NCBI RefSeq assembly: GCF_016827675.1
Contig: NZ_JAERJA010000002.1
Span: 372,001 to 436,000 of the forward strand
DNA: 64,000 nt
Reading direction: 5' to 3'
From: Nocardioides limicola
Lineage (GTDB): Bacteria; Actinomycetota; Actinomycetes; Propionibacteriales; Nocardioidaceae
Every line of letters starts with the position of its first letter. The stretch's first letter is position 1. Shown in pieces: positions 32,405 to 42,373 of the stretch. The translations under genes were made by a program, and so were the position numbers. The notes beneath the pieces are model-generated. The model did no database searches. It saw nothing but the letters and a program-made list of their open reading frames with translations, and had not been told where the DNA came from.

Positions 32405-33501
32405 CCGAGCAGCACTTCTGCGAACTCGTCCGCTGTAGGTAGCGAGACACGTCCTTGAGGGCTCCAGGCGGGGTCCAGTACTCGAAGCACTGCGGCGCCC
32501 ATCGAGTCAGCGTCAACCTCGGCGGCAACACCGCCTCCGGTGGCCCGCACCTCACGGGCGCGCACCTGGGATCCGGCTGTCACCACCGGCACCCCGGCAG
32601 CCAGCGCCTTGCCCATGATGCCGCTGGGGCCATTGTTGGTCAGCGCTATCGGCACCACGTCGACGCAGGCCACCAGCTCGTCGAGGACCTTGTCGGGCAG
32701 GAACCCGTCCCGGGTGAGCACCCGGTCACGTCGCTCGGCCGGTAGACCGTCGAGCCATGCCGCGACCTCGTCGCTGAGCCCTCCGGCGAGCAGCAGGTCG
32801 ATCTCTCCACCGGCCGCATCCAGCGCCGCCAGCACCAGCGGCGCGTTCTTGCGCTCGGTGACCGCGCCGAAGATGCCGGCCAGTCTGCGGTCCGGCGGCA
32901 GTCCATGCTCGGCCCGCAGCCTGGCCCGGTCCCGGGAGTGAGCCTCACACACGGCAGGGTCACGCACGCGCTTGACCAGCCACCCGGCGGCCATGTCCTC
33001 GCGGCCGGCGAATCCTGCGACACGGTGCAGGGTGCCGGTGATCATCGCCAGTAACGCCAGCGATGCCTTGGCCACGCGGAGCTTCCAGCCGAAGGTGTCC
33101 CACGGCTGCAGGCGGGCCGGGTAGCGGGTCAGCATGAAGATCACCTTCGGCCGGCGCGGCAGCCGCCGGAGTTCACGCCGGGCCACCCACCACCACCGCT
33201 TCAGTGACTGGTCGGCGTCCATCACCACCACTCGGGCGACGGGGCGGCGCCGACACACCTCGGCGATCGCGGCCGCGATCTGCGCGGTCGGCGGGTAGAT
33301 CTCGGCGAAGGGCACCTCGACGTCGAGCTCGAGTCCGGCGCCCTCGAGCAGCACCTGGTAGGCGTTGTCGGAGCGGCCGACCTGTGAGGTGAGCAGCAGT
33401 ACGTCGTCGGTGCGGGCCGCGACCCGGGCGACGTTGGCGACGGCCTGGAAACGGTGCCCGCCCGGGTCGGGCTCAACGATGACGGTGACGTCGTTGGTCA
33501 T
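32395..33501 (-). CDS. Glycosyltransferase (GT-B, family 4/group 1-like)
   Basis: A 368-residue protein whose start [21 protein letters not shown] and C-terminal half with [40 protein letters not shown] and [20 protein letters not shown] match group 1 glycosyltransferases. The N-terminal half is less conserved. ATG 33501 overlaps the stop of the acyltransferase (ATGA). Likely adds a sugar of the EPS unit. Confidence 0.8.
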   Translation of the reverse strand: MTNDVTVIVEPDPGGHRFQAVANVARVAARTDDVLLLTSQVGRSDNAYQVLLEGAGLELDVEVPFAEIYPPTAQIAAAIAEVCRRRPVARVVVMDADQSLKRWWWVARRELRRLPRRPKVIFMLTRYPARLQPWDTFGWKLRVAKASLALLAMITGTLHRVAGFAGREDMAAGWLVKRVRDPAVCEAHSRDRARLRAEHGLPPDRRLAGIFGAVTERKNAPLVLAALDAAGGEIDLLLAGGLSDEVAAWLDGLPAERRDRVLTRDGFLPDKVLDELVACVDVVPIALTNNGPSGIMGKALAAGVPVVTAGSQVRAREVRATGGGVAAEVDADSMGAAVLRVLDPAWSPQGRVSLPTADEFAEVLLGVR

Positions 33502-34061
33502 GCGGTGTCTCTGCTCCTCAACACTTTGGCGGGGTTGCCGCCGACGATGGTGTCTGCCGGCACGTCCGCGGTGACCACGGCGTTGGCCCCCACGATGGCC
33601 CGGTCGCCGATCCGCACCGGCCCGAGGATCACCGCCCCGGCACCGATCTCGACCTCGTCGCCGAGCGTCGGTGAGCCGTTGCGGGCGTGGGGGGTGGCTC
33701 GGCCCTTCTCGCCGAGGGTGACCCCCTGGCTGAGCCGGCAGCGACGCCCGGCGAGCACGCCACCGCCGATCACCACGCCGGTGGAGTGCACCAGGGCGAA
33801 CCCGGGACCGAGCCGGGCGTCGGGGTGGATCTCGGCGCCGCCGAGGGTCACCGACAGTGAGCGCAGCACGAAGGCCAGCGGACGCAGCGGGGTGCGGGCC
33901 AGAGCAGCGGCGACGCGGTGCAGCACCACCACCTGGACGGCTGGGGTGATCAGCAACTTGCCTGCCACCTTCACCCAGTAGCCGACCTGCCACCGCACCG
34001 GGCCGTCGCTGGGCGGCCGGTAGACGTTGGCCTGAATGTCAGCCGAAACCGTGCGCCACAC
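33498..34061 (-). CDS. Hexapeptide acyltransferase (serine O-acetyltransferase-like, EPS)
   Basis: A 187-residue left-handed beta-helix acyltransferase: [67 protein letters not shown] and [15 protein letters not shown]. This is the CysE-type variant commonly seen in EPS loci, which acetylates a sugar rather than serine. GGAGG lies 7-8 nt before the GTG. Operon with the following glycosyltransferase. A CysE role in cysteine synthesis is less likely because no cysK is nearby. Confidence 0.82.
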   Translation of the reverse strand: MWRTVSADIQANVYRPPSDGPVRWQVGYWVKVAGKLLITPAVQVVVLHRVAAALARTPLRPLAFVLRSLSVTLGGAEIHPDARLGPGFALVHSTGVVIGGGVLAGRRCRLSQGVTLGEKGRATPHARNGSPTLGDEVEIGAGAVILGPVRIGDRAIVGANAVVTADVPADTIVGGNPAKVLRSRDTA

Positions 34062-34157
34062 GTGTCGTCCTCCTCGGGTCGAGGGTCACTCTAGACCTTC
34101 GCGCAGGGAGACGCGGTGGCCCATCGGGGGAGTGGGGCGGGGGAGGTCCGGAGCGAC

Positions 34158-34206
34158 TTGCCAACCCGGTATTCAGTGCTACTATCTACCAGTACTCAGT
34201 AACACT
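34158..34206 (+). promoter_or_regulatory. PadR operon promoter and candidate operator
   Basis: -35 TTGCCA (34158-34163), 16-bp spacer, -10 TACTAT (34180-34185). The imperfect inverted repeat AGTGCTACT (34175-34183) / AGTAACACT (34198-34206) overlaps the -10, suiting autorepression by PadR. The stretch is markedly more AT-rich than its surroundings. Confidence 0.55.
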
Positions 34207-34225
34207 AGATACTGCGGAGGGTCGA

Positions 34226-34570
34226 ATGGGCAAGCAGATCACCGAGATGCTCAAGGGCACCCTTGAGGGCATCGTCCTCGCGATCCTGGCCATCCGGCCG
34301 GCGTACGGATACGAGATCACCGCACAACTGCGTGAGCGCGGCCTCAGCGACATCGCCGAGGGAACGATCTACGCGCTCCTGGTCAGGCTCGAGAAGCGCG
34401 GCTCCGTGGCTGCGGAGAAGGTGCCTTCGGAGAAGGGCCCACCCCGCAAGGTCTATTCACTGACCGACGCCGGACACGACCAGCTCGACGAGTTCTGGAG
34501 CACCTGGAACTTCCTCGTGGAACGCATCGAGCAACTCAACGATAGAAGCGAAAGAGGAGAACACCGATGA
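34226..34570 (+). CDS. PadR family transcriptional regulator
   Basis: A 114-residue winged-helix repressor. MLKGTLEGIVLAILAIRPAYGYEI and EGTIYALLVRLEKRG with KVYSLTDAGHDQL are the standard PadR features (quoted in part: LKGTLEGIVLAILA, EGTIYALLVRLEKRG). GGAGG precedes the ATG. First gene of a PadR-DUF1048-ABC operon; PadR proteins of this context repress their own efflux pump until a toxic ligand binds. Confidence 0.92.
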   Translation: MGKQITEMLKGTLEGIVLAILAIRPAYGYEITAQLRERGLSDIAEGTIYALLVRLEKRGSVAAEKVPSEKGPPRKVYSLTDAGHDQLDEFWSTWNFLVERIEQLNDRSERGEHR

Positions 34571-34911
34571 TCAGGAAATTTGTCGGCGAGAAGCGCCGCT
34601 GGAAGCGGTACAAGGCACGCACCGCGCGCCTTGCCGCCCCCTACGGACCGGCGGTCGAGGCGCTGGAGAGGTATCTGATGTACTACGCGGCCATCACGAA
34701 GGGGGACGTGCTGATGTCGATGCTCGAAGACCTCGCGGACCTCTTCGAGCAGGGTGCGGCGGACGGCACCTCGATCCGCGCACTCGTAGGCCCCGACCCC
34801 GTGGAGTTCGCCGAGGAGTTCGTCCAGAACTACTCCGAGGCGCAATGGATCAGCAAGGAGCGGACGCGTCTCACCAAGGCCATCGATCTTCTCGCTGCCC
34901 AGGAGTCGTGA
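34567..34911 (+). CDS. DUF1048 family protein
   Basis: A 114-residue all-helical DUF1048 protein (YGPAVEALERYLMYYAAITKG, MLEDLADLFEQGAADGTS, FVQNYSEAQWISKERTRL). The family regularly follows PadR regulators and precedes ABC-2 exporters; its function is unknown. ATG overlaps the PadR stop (ATGA). Confidence 0.88.
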   Translation: MIRKFVGEKRRWKRYKARTARLAAPYGPAVEALERYLMYYAAITKGDVLMSMLEDLADLFEQGAADGTSIRALVGPDPVEFAEEFVQNYSEAQWISKERTRLTKAIDLLAAQES

Positions 34912-34942
34912 CCACCGTGACCAGGAGCAGGAGACAAGACCG

Positions 34943-35752
34943 ATGACACTCGCCACACAACAGTCGGGAATCCGGGTGCGGGGACTGACCAAGTCCTACC
35001 GGGATCTCGAGGTCCTGCGCGGTATCGACCTTGACGTGGTTCCAGGAAGCATCGTCGCCCTGCTGGGGTCGAACGGAGCCGGCAAGACGACGCTGGTGAA
35101 GATCCTGGCCACGCTGCTGGTTGCCGACTCCGGGGTCGCAGAGGTGAACGGATTCAACACCGCCTCCGAGTCCGCCCAGGTGCGGGCGTCGATCAGCCTC
35201 ACCGGACAGTTCGCTGCGGTCGACGAGATCCTCACCGGCCGAGAGAATCTGACGCTGGTGGCCAGGCTGCGACATGTCGCCGACCCGGCCGGGGTCGCCG
35301 ACGAACTCCTGACGCGATTCTCGCTCCTCGAGGCAGCCGGCCGCCGAGTCGCGACGTACTCCGGAGGCATGCGGCGCCGGCTCGACATCGCGATGAGCAT
35401 GATCGGGAATCCCCCCGTGGCCTTCCTCGACGAGCCCACCACCGGACTGGATCCCCAGTCCCGCACCGAGGTGTGGGACTGCATCAGGGAGCTGGCCGGC
35501 GCCGGCACCACGGTCCTGCTGACCACCCAGTACCTCGACGAGGCCGAGCAGCTCGCGGACCGGATCGCAATCCTGCATCAGGGTCGCATCATCGTGACCG
35601 GGACTCTGGCCGAACTCACCCGACTGATGCCGCCCACGAGGATCGAGTACGTCGAGAAGCGGCCGACGCTCGAGGAGATCTTCCTGGCGCTCGTCGGCGA
35701 TGCCCACCCCACCCACGACCCCCGTGGCGCCGACAGCACCGGCGCCGACTGA
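34943..35752 (+). CDS. ABC transporter ATP-binding protein (DrrA-like)
   Basis: A 269-residue ATPase. Walker A GSNGAGKTT, signature YSGGMRRRLDIAMSM, Walker B VAFLDEPTTGLDP and the H-loop replaced by Gln in LLTTQYLDEAEQL, as is common in DrrA-type drug exporters. A C-terminal extension (RPTLEEIFLALVG) is typical. Works with the permease encoded next. AGGAG lies 9 nt before the ATG. Confidence 0.93.
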   Translation: MTLATQQSGIRVRGLTKSYRDLEVLRGIDLDVVPGSIVALLGSNGAGKTTLVKILATLLVADSGVAEVNGFNTASESAQVRASISLTGQFAAVDEILTGRENLTLVARLRHVADPAGVADELLTRFSLLEAAGRRVATYSGGMRRRLDIAMSMIGNPPVAFLDEPTTGLDPQSRTEVWDCIRELAGAGTTVLLTTQYLDEAEQLADRIAILHQGRIIVTGTLAELTRLMPPTRIEYVEKRPTLEEIFLALVGDAHPTHDPRGADSTGAD

Positions 35753-35770
35753 CCGATACGGAGCACCCTC

Positions 35771-36529
35771 ATGTCCACCTACCTCGCCGACTCGGCTGCC
35801 CTCCTCGGGAGATCACTGCGACACGTCGCTCGCAGCCCGGACACGATCATCACCACCGCCGTGATGCCGATCGCGTTCATGCTGCTGTTCGTCTACGTCT
35901 TCGGCGGAGCGATCGATTCCGGCACCGACTCCTACGTCGCCTACCTGCTGCCCGGAATTCTCATCATCACCATCGCCTCCGGGGTCTCCTACACCGCGTT
36001 CCGGCTGTTCAATGACGTCAAGAGCGGCATCTTCGAACGGTTCCAGTCGATGCCGATAGCCCGCTCGTCCGTGCTGTGGGCACACGTGTTGACCTCCCTG
36101 GTGGCGAACCTGGTCGCGGTCGCAGTGGTGCTGCTCGTCGCCGTGACGATGGGCTTCCGCTCCCCCGCCGGGCCGTTGGCCTGGCTGATGGTCGGCGCGA
36201 TCCTGATCCTGTTCACCTTGGCGCTGACCTGGATCGCCGTGATCCCCGGACTCACCGCTACCTCGGTGGAGGGCGCCAGCGCGTTCTCGTACCCGCTGAT
36301 CCTGCTGCCCTTCGTCAGCTCGGCCTTCGTGCCCACCGAGACCATGCCCGGGCCGGTCCGGGCCTTCGCCGAGCACCAGCCCGTCACCTCGATCGTCAAC
36401 ACCATCCGGGACCTGCTCAACGCAGAACCGGTCGGCTCCGGTCTCGTGGTTGCCCTGGCTTGGTGCGTGGGCGTCCTCGCCCTCGCCGTCCTCGCCGCTG
36501 GAGCCACCTACCGTCGCCGCTTCCGCTGA
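35771..36529 (+). CDS. ABC-2 type transporter permease (DrrB-like)
   Basis: A 252-residue permease with six hydrophobic segments: VMPIAFMLLFVYVFGGAI, a second in YLLPGILIITIASG, and the ABC-2 motif with FNDVKSGIFERFQSMPIARS. It partners the upstream ATPase in exporting an unknown lipophilic or toxic compound. Convergent with the thioredoxin gene, 12 bp between stops. Confidence 0.92.
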   Translation: MSTYLADSAALLGRSLRHVARSPDTIITTAVMPIAFMLLFVYVFGGAIDSGTDSYVAYLLPGILIITIASGVSYTAFRLFNDVKSGIFERFQSMPIARSSVLWAHVLTSLVANLVAVAVVLLVAVTMGFRSPAGPLAWLMVGAILILFTLALTWIAVIPGLTATSVEGASAFSYPLILLPFVSSAFVPTETMPGPVRAFAEHQPVTSIVNTIRDLLNAEPVGSGLVVALAWCVGVLALAVLAAGATYRRRFR

Positions 36530-36541
36530 GCAGGTCCGAAC

Positions 36542-36994
36542 TCAGACCTCGGCGAGTGCCGCCAGCACCTGTTGCTTGGCCGGCGCCCCCTGGGCCCGGC
36601 GTACCTCGCGACCGAATCGATCGAGGACCAGCGTGGTCGGGGTGCGCATGATGCCCAACTCCCGGACCAGTTCGAGATGATGCTCGGCATCGATCTCGAG
36701 ATGACGCACACCGGGGACGACCTCGGTGATCTCGGTGAGGATCCGGCGGGTGGCGCGGCACGGCGCGCAGAACGCCGATGAGAACTGGAGCAGGGTGGCG
36801 CGCTCGCCGAGTTGGTCGGCCCACTCGGTGCCGGCCAGCACCCGCTCGCCCTCGTGCTGCTCGGGTTCCTCGGCTCCGCCGCGGACCCGGTGGGTGCCGG
36901 TGAACCGACCGTCGGTGAAGGCGCGGTAGCCCCCGAACGCGAGCGCGCCGGCGACTGCGCCGATCAGCACGATGGTCTCGGTGGTCATGGACAT
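36542..36994 (-). CDS. Membrane-anchored thioredoxin family protein
   Basis: A 150-residue protein with an N-terminal membrane segment ([15 protein letters not shown], about residues 9-24), a polar linker and a thioredoxin domain with [16 protein letters not shown] (CAPC) and the cis-Pro in [11 protein letters not shown] ThiX-like thioredoxin of this type (Rv0816c) accompanies DUF1416/CysA2 in mycobacteria; here 17 kb of EPS genes lie between. GGAG is 5 nt before the ATG. Confidence 0.87.
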   Translation of the reverse strand: MSMTTETIVLIGAVAGALAFGGYRAFTDGRFTGTHRVRGGAEEPEQHEGERVLAGTEWADQLGERATLLQFSSAFCAPCRATRRILTEITEVVPGVRHLEIDAEHHLELVRELGIMRTPTTLVLDRFGREVRRAQGAPAKQQVLAALAEV

Positions 36995-37024
36995 CCGAAC
37001 TCCGCGATGACCCGGGACATTCCT

Positions 37025-37339
37025 TCAGCCACCGGCGAAGGGCGGCAGGAACTCGACGGTGTCGCCCGGGCGCACCTGCACCAGGTCCGGATCCTCGGAG
37101 GAGACCGGGCGGTCACCGATCAGCACGGAGCAGACCCTCAGCACCGCCGTGGCGTCGGGGTGGCGGTCTGCAGCCAGCCCGCGCAGGTCGGCCAGCGTCA
37201 CCGGATCGGCGACCCGGAACTGCTCCTCGGCGATGCCCGTGGCGGCGCGGGCAGCCGCCCAGTAGTGCACCGTCACCGACGCAGTCGGAGCCTCGCCCGC
37301 GTCCCGCGCCGGCGGGGACACGTGCTCGTCATCGGTCAT
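37025..37339 (-). CDS. MoaD/ThiS family sulfur carrier protein
   Basis: A 104-residue ubiquitin-like protein. The core [21 protein letters not shown] and [14 protein letters not shown] end in the Gly-Gly needed for thiocarboxylation. The N-terminal 20 residues are a polar extension. Likely a molybdopterin synthase small subunit or another thiocarboxylate sulfur donor; no moaE is nearby. Divergent from glnR. Confidence 0.88.
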   Translation of the reverse strand: MTDDEHVSPPARDAGEAPTASVTVHYWAAARAATGIAEEQFRVADPVTLADLRGLAADRHPDATAVLRVCSVLIGDRPVSSEDPDLVQVRPGDTVEFLPPFAGG

Positions 37340-37381
37340 GTCAAGTATCCTGCCTCATCGGCTGATTGGAGGTGGCACCAC

Positions 37382-38113
37382 GTGAGTACCGTGCTGCTAC
37401 TGACCAGCGCACTCCAGCCGTCGGCCGACGTACTGCCCGGCCTCTCGCTGCTGGCACACCACGTCAAGATCCTGCCGGCCGAGGGCAGCGCCCTGCTGGA
37501 GGCGCCCGACGCCGACCTGCTGCTGGTCGACGGCCGCACCGAGTTGGCCCACGCCCGCGACCTGTGCCGGCTGATCCGGGCCACCGGCTCGGACGTGCCG
37601 GTGATCCTGGTGGCCACCGAGGGCGGCCTGGCCGTGGTGCAGGCCGACTGGGGCATGGACGACGTGGTGCTGCACACCTGCGGTCCGGCCGAACTGGACG
37701 CCCGCATCAAGCTGGCGATCGGACGACTCGCCGCTCAACGCGAGGCCGACGACCCCGAGTCGCACGTGATCCGCTCCGGCGAAGTGGTCGTCGACGACGC
37801 GACGTACACGGCGAAGCTCGGTGGCCGCCCGCTCGACCTGACCTTCAAGGAGTTCGAGCTCCTCAAGTTCCTGGCCCAACACCCGGGCCGGGTCTTCTCC
37901 CGGCAGCAGCTGCTGCAGGAGGTGTGGGGCTACGACTACTTCGGCGGCACCCGGACCGTGGACGTACACGTCCGCCGGCTGCGGGCCAAGTTGGGGCCCG
38001 AGCACGAGACCCTGATCGGCACCGTGCGCAACGTCGGGTACCGGTTCGTCCTCCCGGCCAAGGAGCAGACCCCCAAGGAGCAGGCGGTCGAGACCGAGGA
38101 TTCGGTCTCCTGA
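37382..38113 (+). CDS. glnR: GlnR-like winged-helix response regulator
   Basis: A 243-residue OmpR-type regulator. The N-terminal receiver has [17 protein letters not shown] with the pseudo-phosphorylation Asp, but lacks the full acidic pocket, as in GlnR proteins, which are orphan and often unphosphorylated. The C-terminal DNA-binding domain has [37 protein letters not shown] and [15 protein letters not shown]. It is the Rv0818 position, followed by mshD. Would control nitrogen assimilation. GTG start with GGAGG 9 nt upstream. Confidence 0.85.
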   Translation: MSTVLLLTSALQPSADVLPGLSLLAHHVKILPAEGSALLEAPDADLLLVDGRTELAHARDLCRLIRATGSDVPVILVATEGGLAVVQADWGMDDVVLHTCGPAELDARIKLAIGRLAAQREADDPESHVIRSGEVVVDDATYTAKLGGRPLDLTFKEFELLKFLAQHPGRVFSRQQLLQEVWGYDYFGGTRTVDVHVRRLRAKLGPEHETLIGTVRNVGYRFVLPAKEQTPKEQAVETEDSVS

Positions 38114-38124
38114 CCGCCGCAGGC

Positions 38125-38943
38125 GTGGACCCGGCGCTGCTGAGGCATGTCGAGGCGGTCGCCGCCGACGCGGAGAGCCTCGACCAGGTCGACCCCGTCG
38201 ACGAGGCCACCCGGCTGGCGCTGCGGCACCAGGACCCCGACAGTCTCCACCTCTGGACAAGCGAGGCGGGGTTCGCGTTGCTCATCGACGACGAGTTGAC
38301 TCTGGTGGTCTCCCCCGCGCATCGGGGTCGGGGCGCCGGGGGTGCGCTGATGCAGCAGGCGCTCGCCGTGGTGGCCCCGGAGTCGCCGCTGCGGGCCTGG
38401 TCCCACAGCGATCATCCGGCGGCGGCCGTGCTGGCGCCGCGGGCCGGGATGCGTCGGGCCCGGGAACTCCTGGTGCTGGCCACCGAGCCCCGCCGGGGAG
38501 CCCCGACACCACCGCCGGGAGTGCGGATCCGCAACTGGCAACCGCAGGACGCCGACGAACTCCTGCGGGTCAATGCGGCGGCGTTCGCCGACCACCCCGA
38601 GCAGGGTGGCATGGACGCCACCGACCTGGCCCGACGGATGGCTGAGCCCTGGTTCGATCCGGCGGACCTCCTGGTCGCGGTCGGTCCGAGCGGTCTGGTC
38701 GGCTTCCACTGGACCAAACGGCACGCCTCCGGAGCCGGCGAGGTGTACGTGATCGGAGTCGACCCGACTGCTCAGGGGTCCGGGCTCGGGCGGGTGCTGC
38801 TCGAGGCCGGGCTGGACCATCTGGCCGCGTCAGGGGTGGAGCGCGTGCACCTCTACGTCGAAGGGGACAACACCGCGGCCCTGGCCCTGTATCAGCGGCT
38901 CGGCTTCACCCCCGTGCGCACCCACGTGCAGTACCGGCGCTAG
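38125..38943 (+). CDS. mshD: Mycothiol synthase (acetyltransferase MshD)
   Basis: A 272-residue protein of two GNAT domains. The first ends with VVSPAHRGRGAGGALMQQAL and the second has EVYVIGVDPTAQGSGLGRVLL, followed by HLYVEGDNTAALALYQRLGF. It transfers acetyl from acetyl-CoA to Cys-GlcN-Ins, the last step of mycothiol synthesis, an actinobacterial hallmark. Start at GTG 38125 is uncertain; an upstream CTG at 38110 overlapping the glnR stop would add five residues. Confidence 0.92.
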   Translation: MDPALLRHVEAVAADAESLDQVDPVDEATRLALRHQDPDSLHLWTSEAGFALLIDDELTLVVSPAHRGRGAGGALMQQALAVVAPESPLRAWSHSDHPAAAVLAPRAGMRRARELLVLATEPRRGAPTPPPGVRIRNWQPQDADELLRVNAAAFADHPEQGGMDATDLARRMAEPWFDPADLLVAVGPSGLVGFHWTKRHASGAGEVYVIGVDPTAQGSGLGRVLLEAGLDHLAASGVERVHLYVEGDNTAALALYQRLGFTPVRTHVQYRR

Positions 38944-40001
38944 CCCGACAGCCCGGCGCGGAGCCGGTCGGCGAGCACCGCGACGGCTGCAGGACAGCTG
39001 CGCCCCACCGACACCCAGTTCGCGAACCCGTGGATCAGCCCCTCGAAGCGCTGGACCTCCACCTGCACACCGGCGTCGGTCAACTTCGCGGCGTACGCCT
39101 CACCCTCGTCGCGGAGCGGGTCGAAGCCGGCGGTGCACAGGTACGCCGGCGCCAGGCCCGGGGGCAGGTCGGCGTGCAAGGGGGATACCCGCGGGTCGGT
39201 CTCGTCGGCATCGGCCACGTACAACGCTCGGGGCAGGTCCATGAACTGCTGGGTGAGGTAGAACCCCTCACCGAAGAGAGCACGACTGGCCGACCCGCCG
39301 GTCATGTCCGTGCCCGGATAGATGAGCAACTGGAAGGCCAGCGGCCAGCCCTGCTCGGCGGCGGCGATTGCGGTGGTGGCCGCCAGGCAACCGCCGGCAG
39401 AGTCTCCCCCGACGGCCAGCCGGTCGGGGTCGGCGTCGAGCCGGTCCAGGTTGTCCAGCACCCACCGGTACGCCGCGATGCAGTCGTCGTGAGCAGCAGG
39501 GAAGGCCGCCTCCGGCGCCAGGCGATACGCGACCGAGAGCACGCGCACTCCGGCCTGCTCGGCCAGCACTCGACACAGGGCATCGTGGCTGTCGAGGTCA
39601 CCGAAGACCCAGCCACCGCCATGGAAGAAGACCAGCAGGGGGTCGGGGCCGGCGCCGGTCACCAGCGACCGGGGGACGTAGAGCCGCGCCGGCAGTTCAC
39701 CGTCCGCCCCGTCGACGCGCAGGTCCCGGACCGAACCGATCGGCTGCCCGCTGCCGACGATCATGGACTGTTCCCGAAGAATCGCCCGTCCCTGAGGGAT
39801 CGGCACCGTCTCTGCTCCCGGCAGCCCGGAGAGCCGCATCATCCGCAACGCCAACTGCTGCTCGGGGTCGAGGGTCTGGCCGTCGATCACCACCGGCCGA
39901 CCTGCGGCTCGGCGCAGCAGCGCAGGCGGTAGGGCCAGTGCCGTGCGCAACAGGGGGCCCTGAGCACGATCGACCAGGTTCAGCAGCGGGGCCGGGAGCA
40001 T
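38940..40001 (-). CDS. Alpha/beta hydrolase, HSL-family esterase
   Basis: A 353-residue esterase of the hormone-sensitive-lipase family. Oxyanion motif [16 protein letters not shown], nucleophile Ser in [12 protein letters not shown], catalytic Asp in [15 protein letters not shown], and His in GLIHGFANW. Substrate is probably a small acyl ester or lipid. Its stop overlaps the convergent mshD stop by 4 bp. Confidence 0.9.
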   Translation of the reverse strand: MLPAPLLNLVDRAQGPLLRTALALPPALLRRAAGRPVVIDGQTLDPEQQLALRMMRLSGLPGAETVPIPQGRAILREQSMIVGSGQPIGSVRDLRVDGADGELPARLYVPRSLVTGAGPDPLLVFFHGGGWVFGDLDSHDALCRVLAEQAGVRVLSVAYRLAPEAAFPAAHDDCIAAYRWVLDNLDRLDADPDRLAVGGDSAGGCLAATTAIAAAEQGWPLAFQLLIYPGTDMTGGSASRALFGEGFYLTQQFMDLPRALYVADADETDPRVSPLHADLPPGLAPAYLCTAGFDPLRDEGEAYAAKLTDAGVQVEVQRFEGLIHGFANWVSVGRSCPAAVAVLADRLRAGLSG

Positions 40002-40036
40002 GCGCGAATCCTACGAGTCCATCCCACTCGGGCTGA

Positions 40037-40069
40037 CTTCACCTGCCGTTCACCCGAACCTGCCATGAT
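40037..40069 (+). promoter_or_regulatory. PHO box and -10 upstream of ppk
   Basis: Two direct TTCACC repeats with 11-bp period (CTTCACC 40037-40043, GTTCACC 40048-40054) match the PhoP-type PHO box. CATGAT (40064-40069) follows as -10, then 7 nt to ATG 40077. No good -35, as expected for an activated promoter. Confidence 0.65.
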
Positions 40070-40076
40070 CGGATCC

Positions 40077-42257
40077 ATGACCAGCGAGCCCGCCACCGCG
40101 TCCACCGGCACGTCCCGGACCCTGGACGACGGCCCGCTGGACACCGGGCTGACCGCCATCGGCGGCGACACCTTCGATGTGGACCCGCCGTACGTCCCCG
40201 ACGCCGACGAACTCGCCGCCGTCCAAGCGTTCGAGGACCGCTTCGCGGATCGGGAGATCTCCTGGTTGAAGTTCAACGAGCGGGTGCTCATCCTGGCCGA
40301 GGATCCCGACCTCCCGTTGCTGGAGCGTGTCCGCTTCCTAGCCATCTTCGCCAGCAACCTCGACGAGTTCTTCATGGTCCGGGTGGCCGGCCTGCGCCGG
40401 AGGATCGCCGCCGGCGTGGCGGTCCGGGCAGCCTCCGGTCACCTTCCCCGGGAGGTGCTCGCCGCGATCCTCACCCGCACCAAGGAGTTGATGGAACGGC
40501 ACGCGCGCGTCTTCCGGGAGGAGATCGTCCCCGCGTTGCGGGCCGAGGAGATCGAACTGGTCCGCTGGGACGACCTCGCCCGGGAGGAGCAGAAGCACTG
40601 CAAACGGCTCTTCAAGGACCGGGTGTTCCCGGTGCTCACCCCGTTGGCGGTCGACCCGGCGCACCCGTTCCCTTACATCTCCGGCCTGTCCCTGAACCTG
40701 GCCGTGCTGGTCCGGAACCCCCAGTCGGGCAAGGAGCACTTCGCCCGGGTCAAGGTTCCGCCGATCTTCGAACGGTTCGTCTCCGTCGGCAACCAGCGGT
40801 TCGTGCCCCTGGAGGACGTGATCGGGGTGCACCTGCACCGGTTGTTCCCCGGCATGGAGGTCCTCCAGGTGCACACGTTCCGGGTCACCCGCAACGAGGA
40901 CCTCGAGGTCGAGGAGGACGATGCTGAGAACCTGCTCGCCGCCCTGGAGAAGGAACTGCTCCGGCGCCGCTTCGGCCCGCCGGTCCGGCTGGAGGTCGAG
41001 GAGTCGATCGATCCACGAGTGTTGAAGCTGTTGATCTCGGAGCTGGAGGTGGACGCCGACGAGGTGTTCCGGCTGCAGGGTCCGCTGGACCTCACCGGGC
41101 TGAACGACATCGCCGACCTCGACCGAGGCGACCTCAAGTACCCCACGTTCGTCCCGAAGACGCACCACCTGCTGGCTCCGGTGGAGTCCGCCTCCCCGGT
41201 CGACGTGTTCAAGGCCGTACGACGCCAGGACGTGCTGCTGCACCACCCCTACGACTCGTTCGCGACCTCGGTGCAGCGCTTCCTCGAGCAGGCGGCCGCA
41301 GACCCCCACGTCCTGGCCATCAAGCAGACGCTCTACCGGACCTCGGGCGACTCACCGATCATCGACGCCCTCGTCGACGCCGCCCAGTCCGGCAAACAGG
41401 TGCTGGTGATCGTGGAGATCAAGGCCAGGTTCGACGAGTCCAACAACATCCGTTGGGCCCGCAAACTCGAACATGCCGGCTGCCACGTGGTCTACGGACT
41501 GTTGGGCCTGAAGACGCACTGCAAGCTGTCGATGGTGGTCCGCGACGAGCCGGAGGGCATCCGCCGCTATACCCACATCGGCACCGGGAACTACAACCCC
41601 AAGACCGCCCGCTTGTACGAGGACCTGGGGCTGCTGACCGCCGACGAGGCCATCGGCCTGGACGTGGCGCACCTCTTCAACAACCTCTCCGGCTTCAGCC
41701 GGAAGGCCACCTACGACGAACTGCTGGTCGCCCCGGACTCGGTCCGCGACGGGCTGGTGACCGCGATCCACGGCGAGATCGCCCACCACCTCGCCGGGCG
41801 GCCTGCCCGGATCCGGATCAAGGTGAACTCGATCGTCGACGAGGCGCTCATCGACACCCTGTACCTCGCCTCGCAGGCGGGGGTCCCGGTGGACCTGTGG
41901 GTGCGCGGCATCTGCGCCCTACGACCCGGCGTACCGGGGCTGTCGGAGACCATCCGGGTGCACTCGGTGCTCGGTCGGTTCCTGGAGCACAGCCGGATCT
42001 TCTGGTTCGAAGGAGGCGGCGAACCGCAGGCCTGGATCGGCTCGGCCGACCTCATGCACCGGAACCTGGACCGCCGCGTCGAGGCGCTGGTGCGGTTGCC
42101 CGGCGACCTGCCGCTCGAGATCGCCGACCTGCTCGACCTCGCCTTCGCCGAGGACACCGATGCCTGGCATCTGGCTCCGGACGGCGACTGGAGTCGGCAC
42201 GTAGGCAGCACCCACCTGCAGCAGATCCTGATCGACCAACGCAACCGGCGCCGCTGA
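40077..42257 (+). CDS. ppk: Polyphosphate kinase 1
   Basis: A 726-residue PPK1 that reversibly polymerises the ATP gamma-phosphate into polyphosphate. The N-terminal part has [20 protein letters not shown] and [20 protein letters not shown]. The catalytic core contains [21 protein letters not shown] with the phosphorylated His and [15 protein letters not shown] with a second His. ATG 40077 is favoured over 40065 by the -10 spacing. The PHO box suggests induction under phosphate limitation. Confidence 0.96.
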   Translation: MTSEPATASTGTSRTLDDGPLDTGLTAIGGDTFDVDPPYVPDADELAAVQAFEDRFADREISWLKFNERVLILAEDPDLPLLERVRFLAIFASNLDEFFMVRVAGLRRRIAAGVAVRAASGHLPREVLAAILTRTKELMERHARVFREEIVPALRAEEIELVRWDDLAREEQKHCKRLFKDRVFPVLTPLAVDPAHPFPYISGLSLNLAVLVRNPQSGKEHFARVKVPPIFERFVSVGNQRFVPLEDVIGVHLHRLFPGMEVLQVHTFRVTRNEDLEVEEDDAENLLAALEKELLRRRFGPPVRLEVEESIDPRVLKLLISELEVDADEVFRLQGPLDLTGLNDIADLDRGDLKYPTFVPKTHHLLAPVESASPVDVFKAVRRQDVLLHHPYDSFATSVQRFLEQAAADPHVLAIKQTLYRTSGDSPIIDALVDAAQSGKQVLVIVEIKARFDESNNIRWARKLEHAGCHVVYGLLGLKTHCKLSMVVRDEPEGIRRYTHIGTGNYNPKTARLYEDLGLLTADEAIGLDVAHLFNNLSGFSRKATYDELLVAPDSVRDGLVTAIHGEIAHHLAGRPARIRIKVNSIVDEALIDTLYLASQAGVPVDLWVRGICALRPGVPGLSETIRVHSVLGRFLEHSRIFWFEGGGEPQAWIGSADLMHRNLDRRVEALVRLPGDLPLEIADLLDLAFAEDTDAWHLAPDGDWSRHVGSTHLQQILIDQRNRRR

Positions 42258-42266
42258 CCGGCAGCA

Positions 42267-42290
42267 CCGTCCGCGTCGTCGCGCGGACGG
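42267..42290 (+). terminator. Hairpin terminator after ppk
   Basis: CCGTCCGCG (42267-42275) pairs with CGCGGACGG (42282-42290), loop TCGTCG, 10 bp after the ppk stop. Confidence 0.65.
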
Positions 42291-42373
42291 GGGTTCAGCA
42301 CCTGGGGCTACGCGATCGGGGCGGTTGCCCCTAGCATTGCCTCAGTTTCCGCGCCGATGGTCTGGAGTTCACC

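Noticed and set aside
33498..34061. CysE serine acetyltransferase for cysteine synthesis
   Set aside because: Neighbours are glycosyltransferases, no cysK is adjacent, and such hexapeptide proteins in EPS loci normally acetylate sugars.
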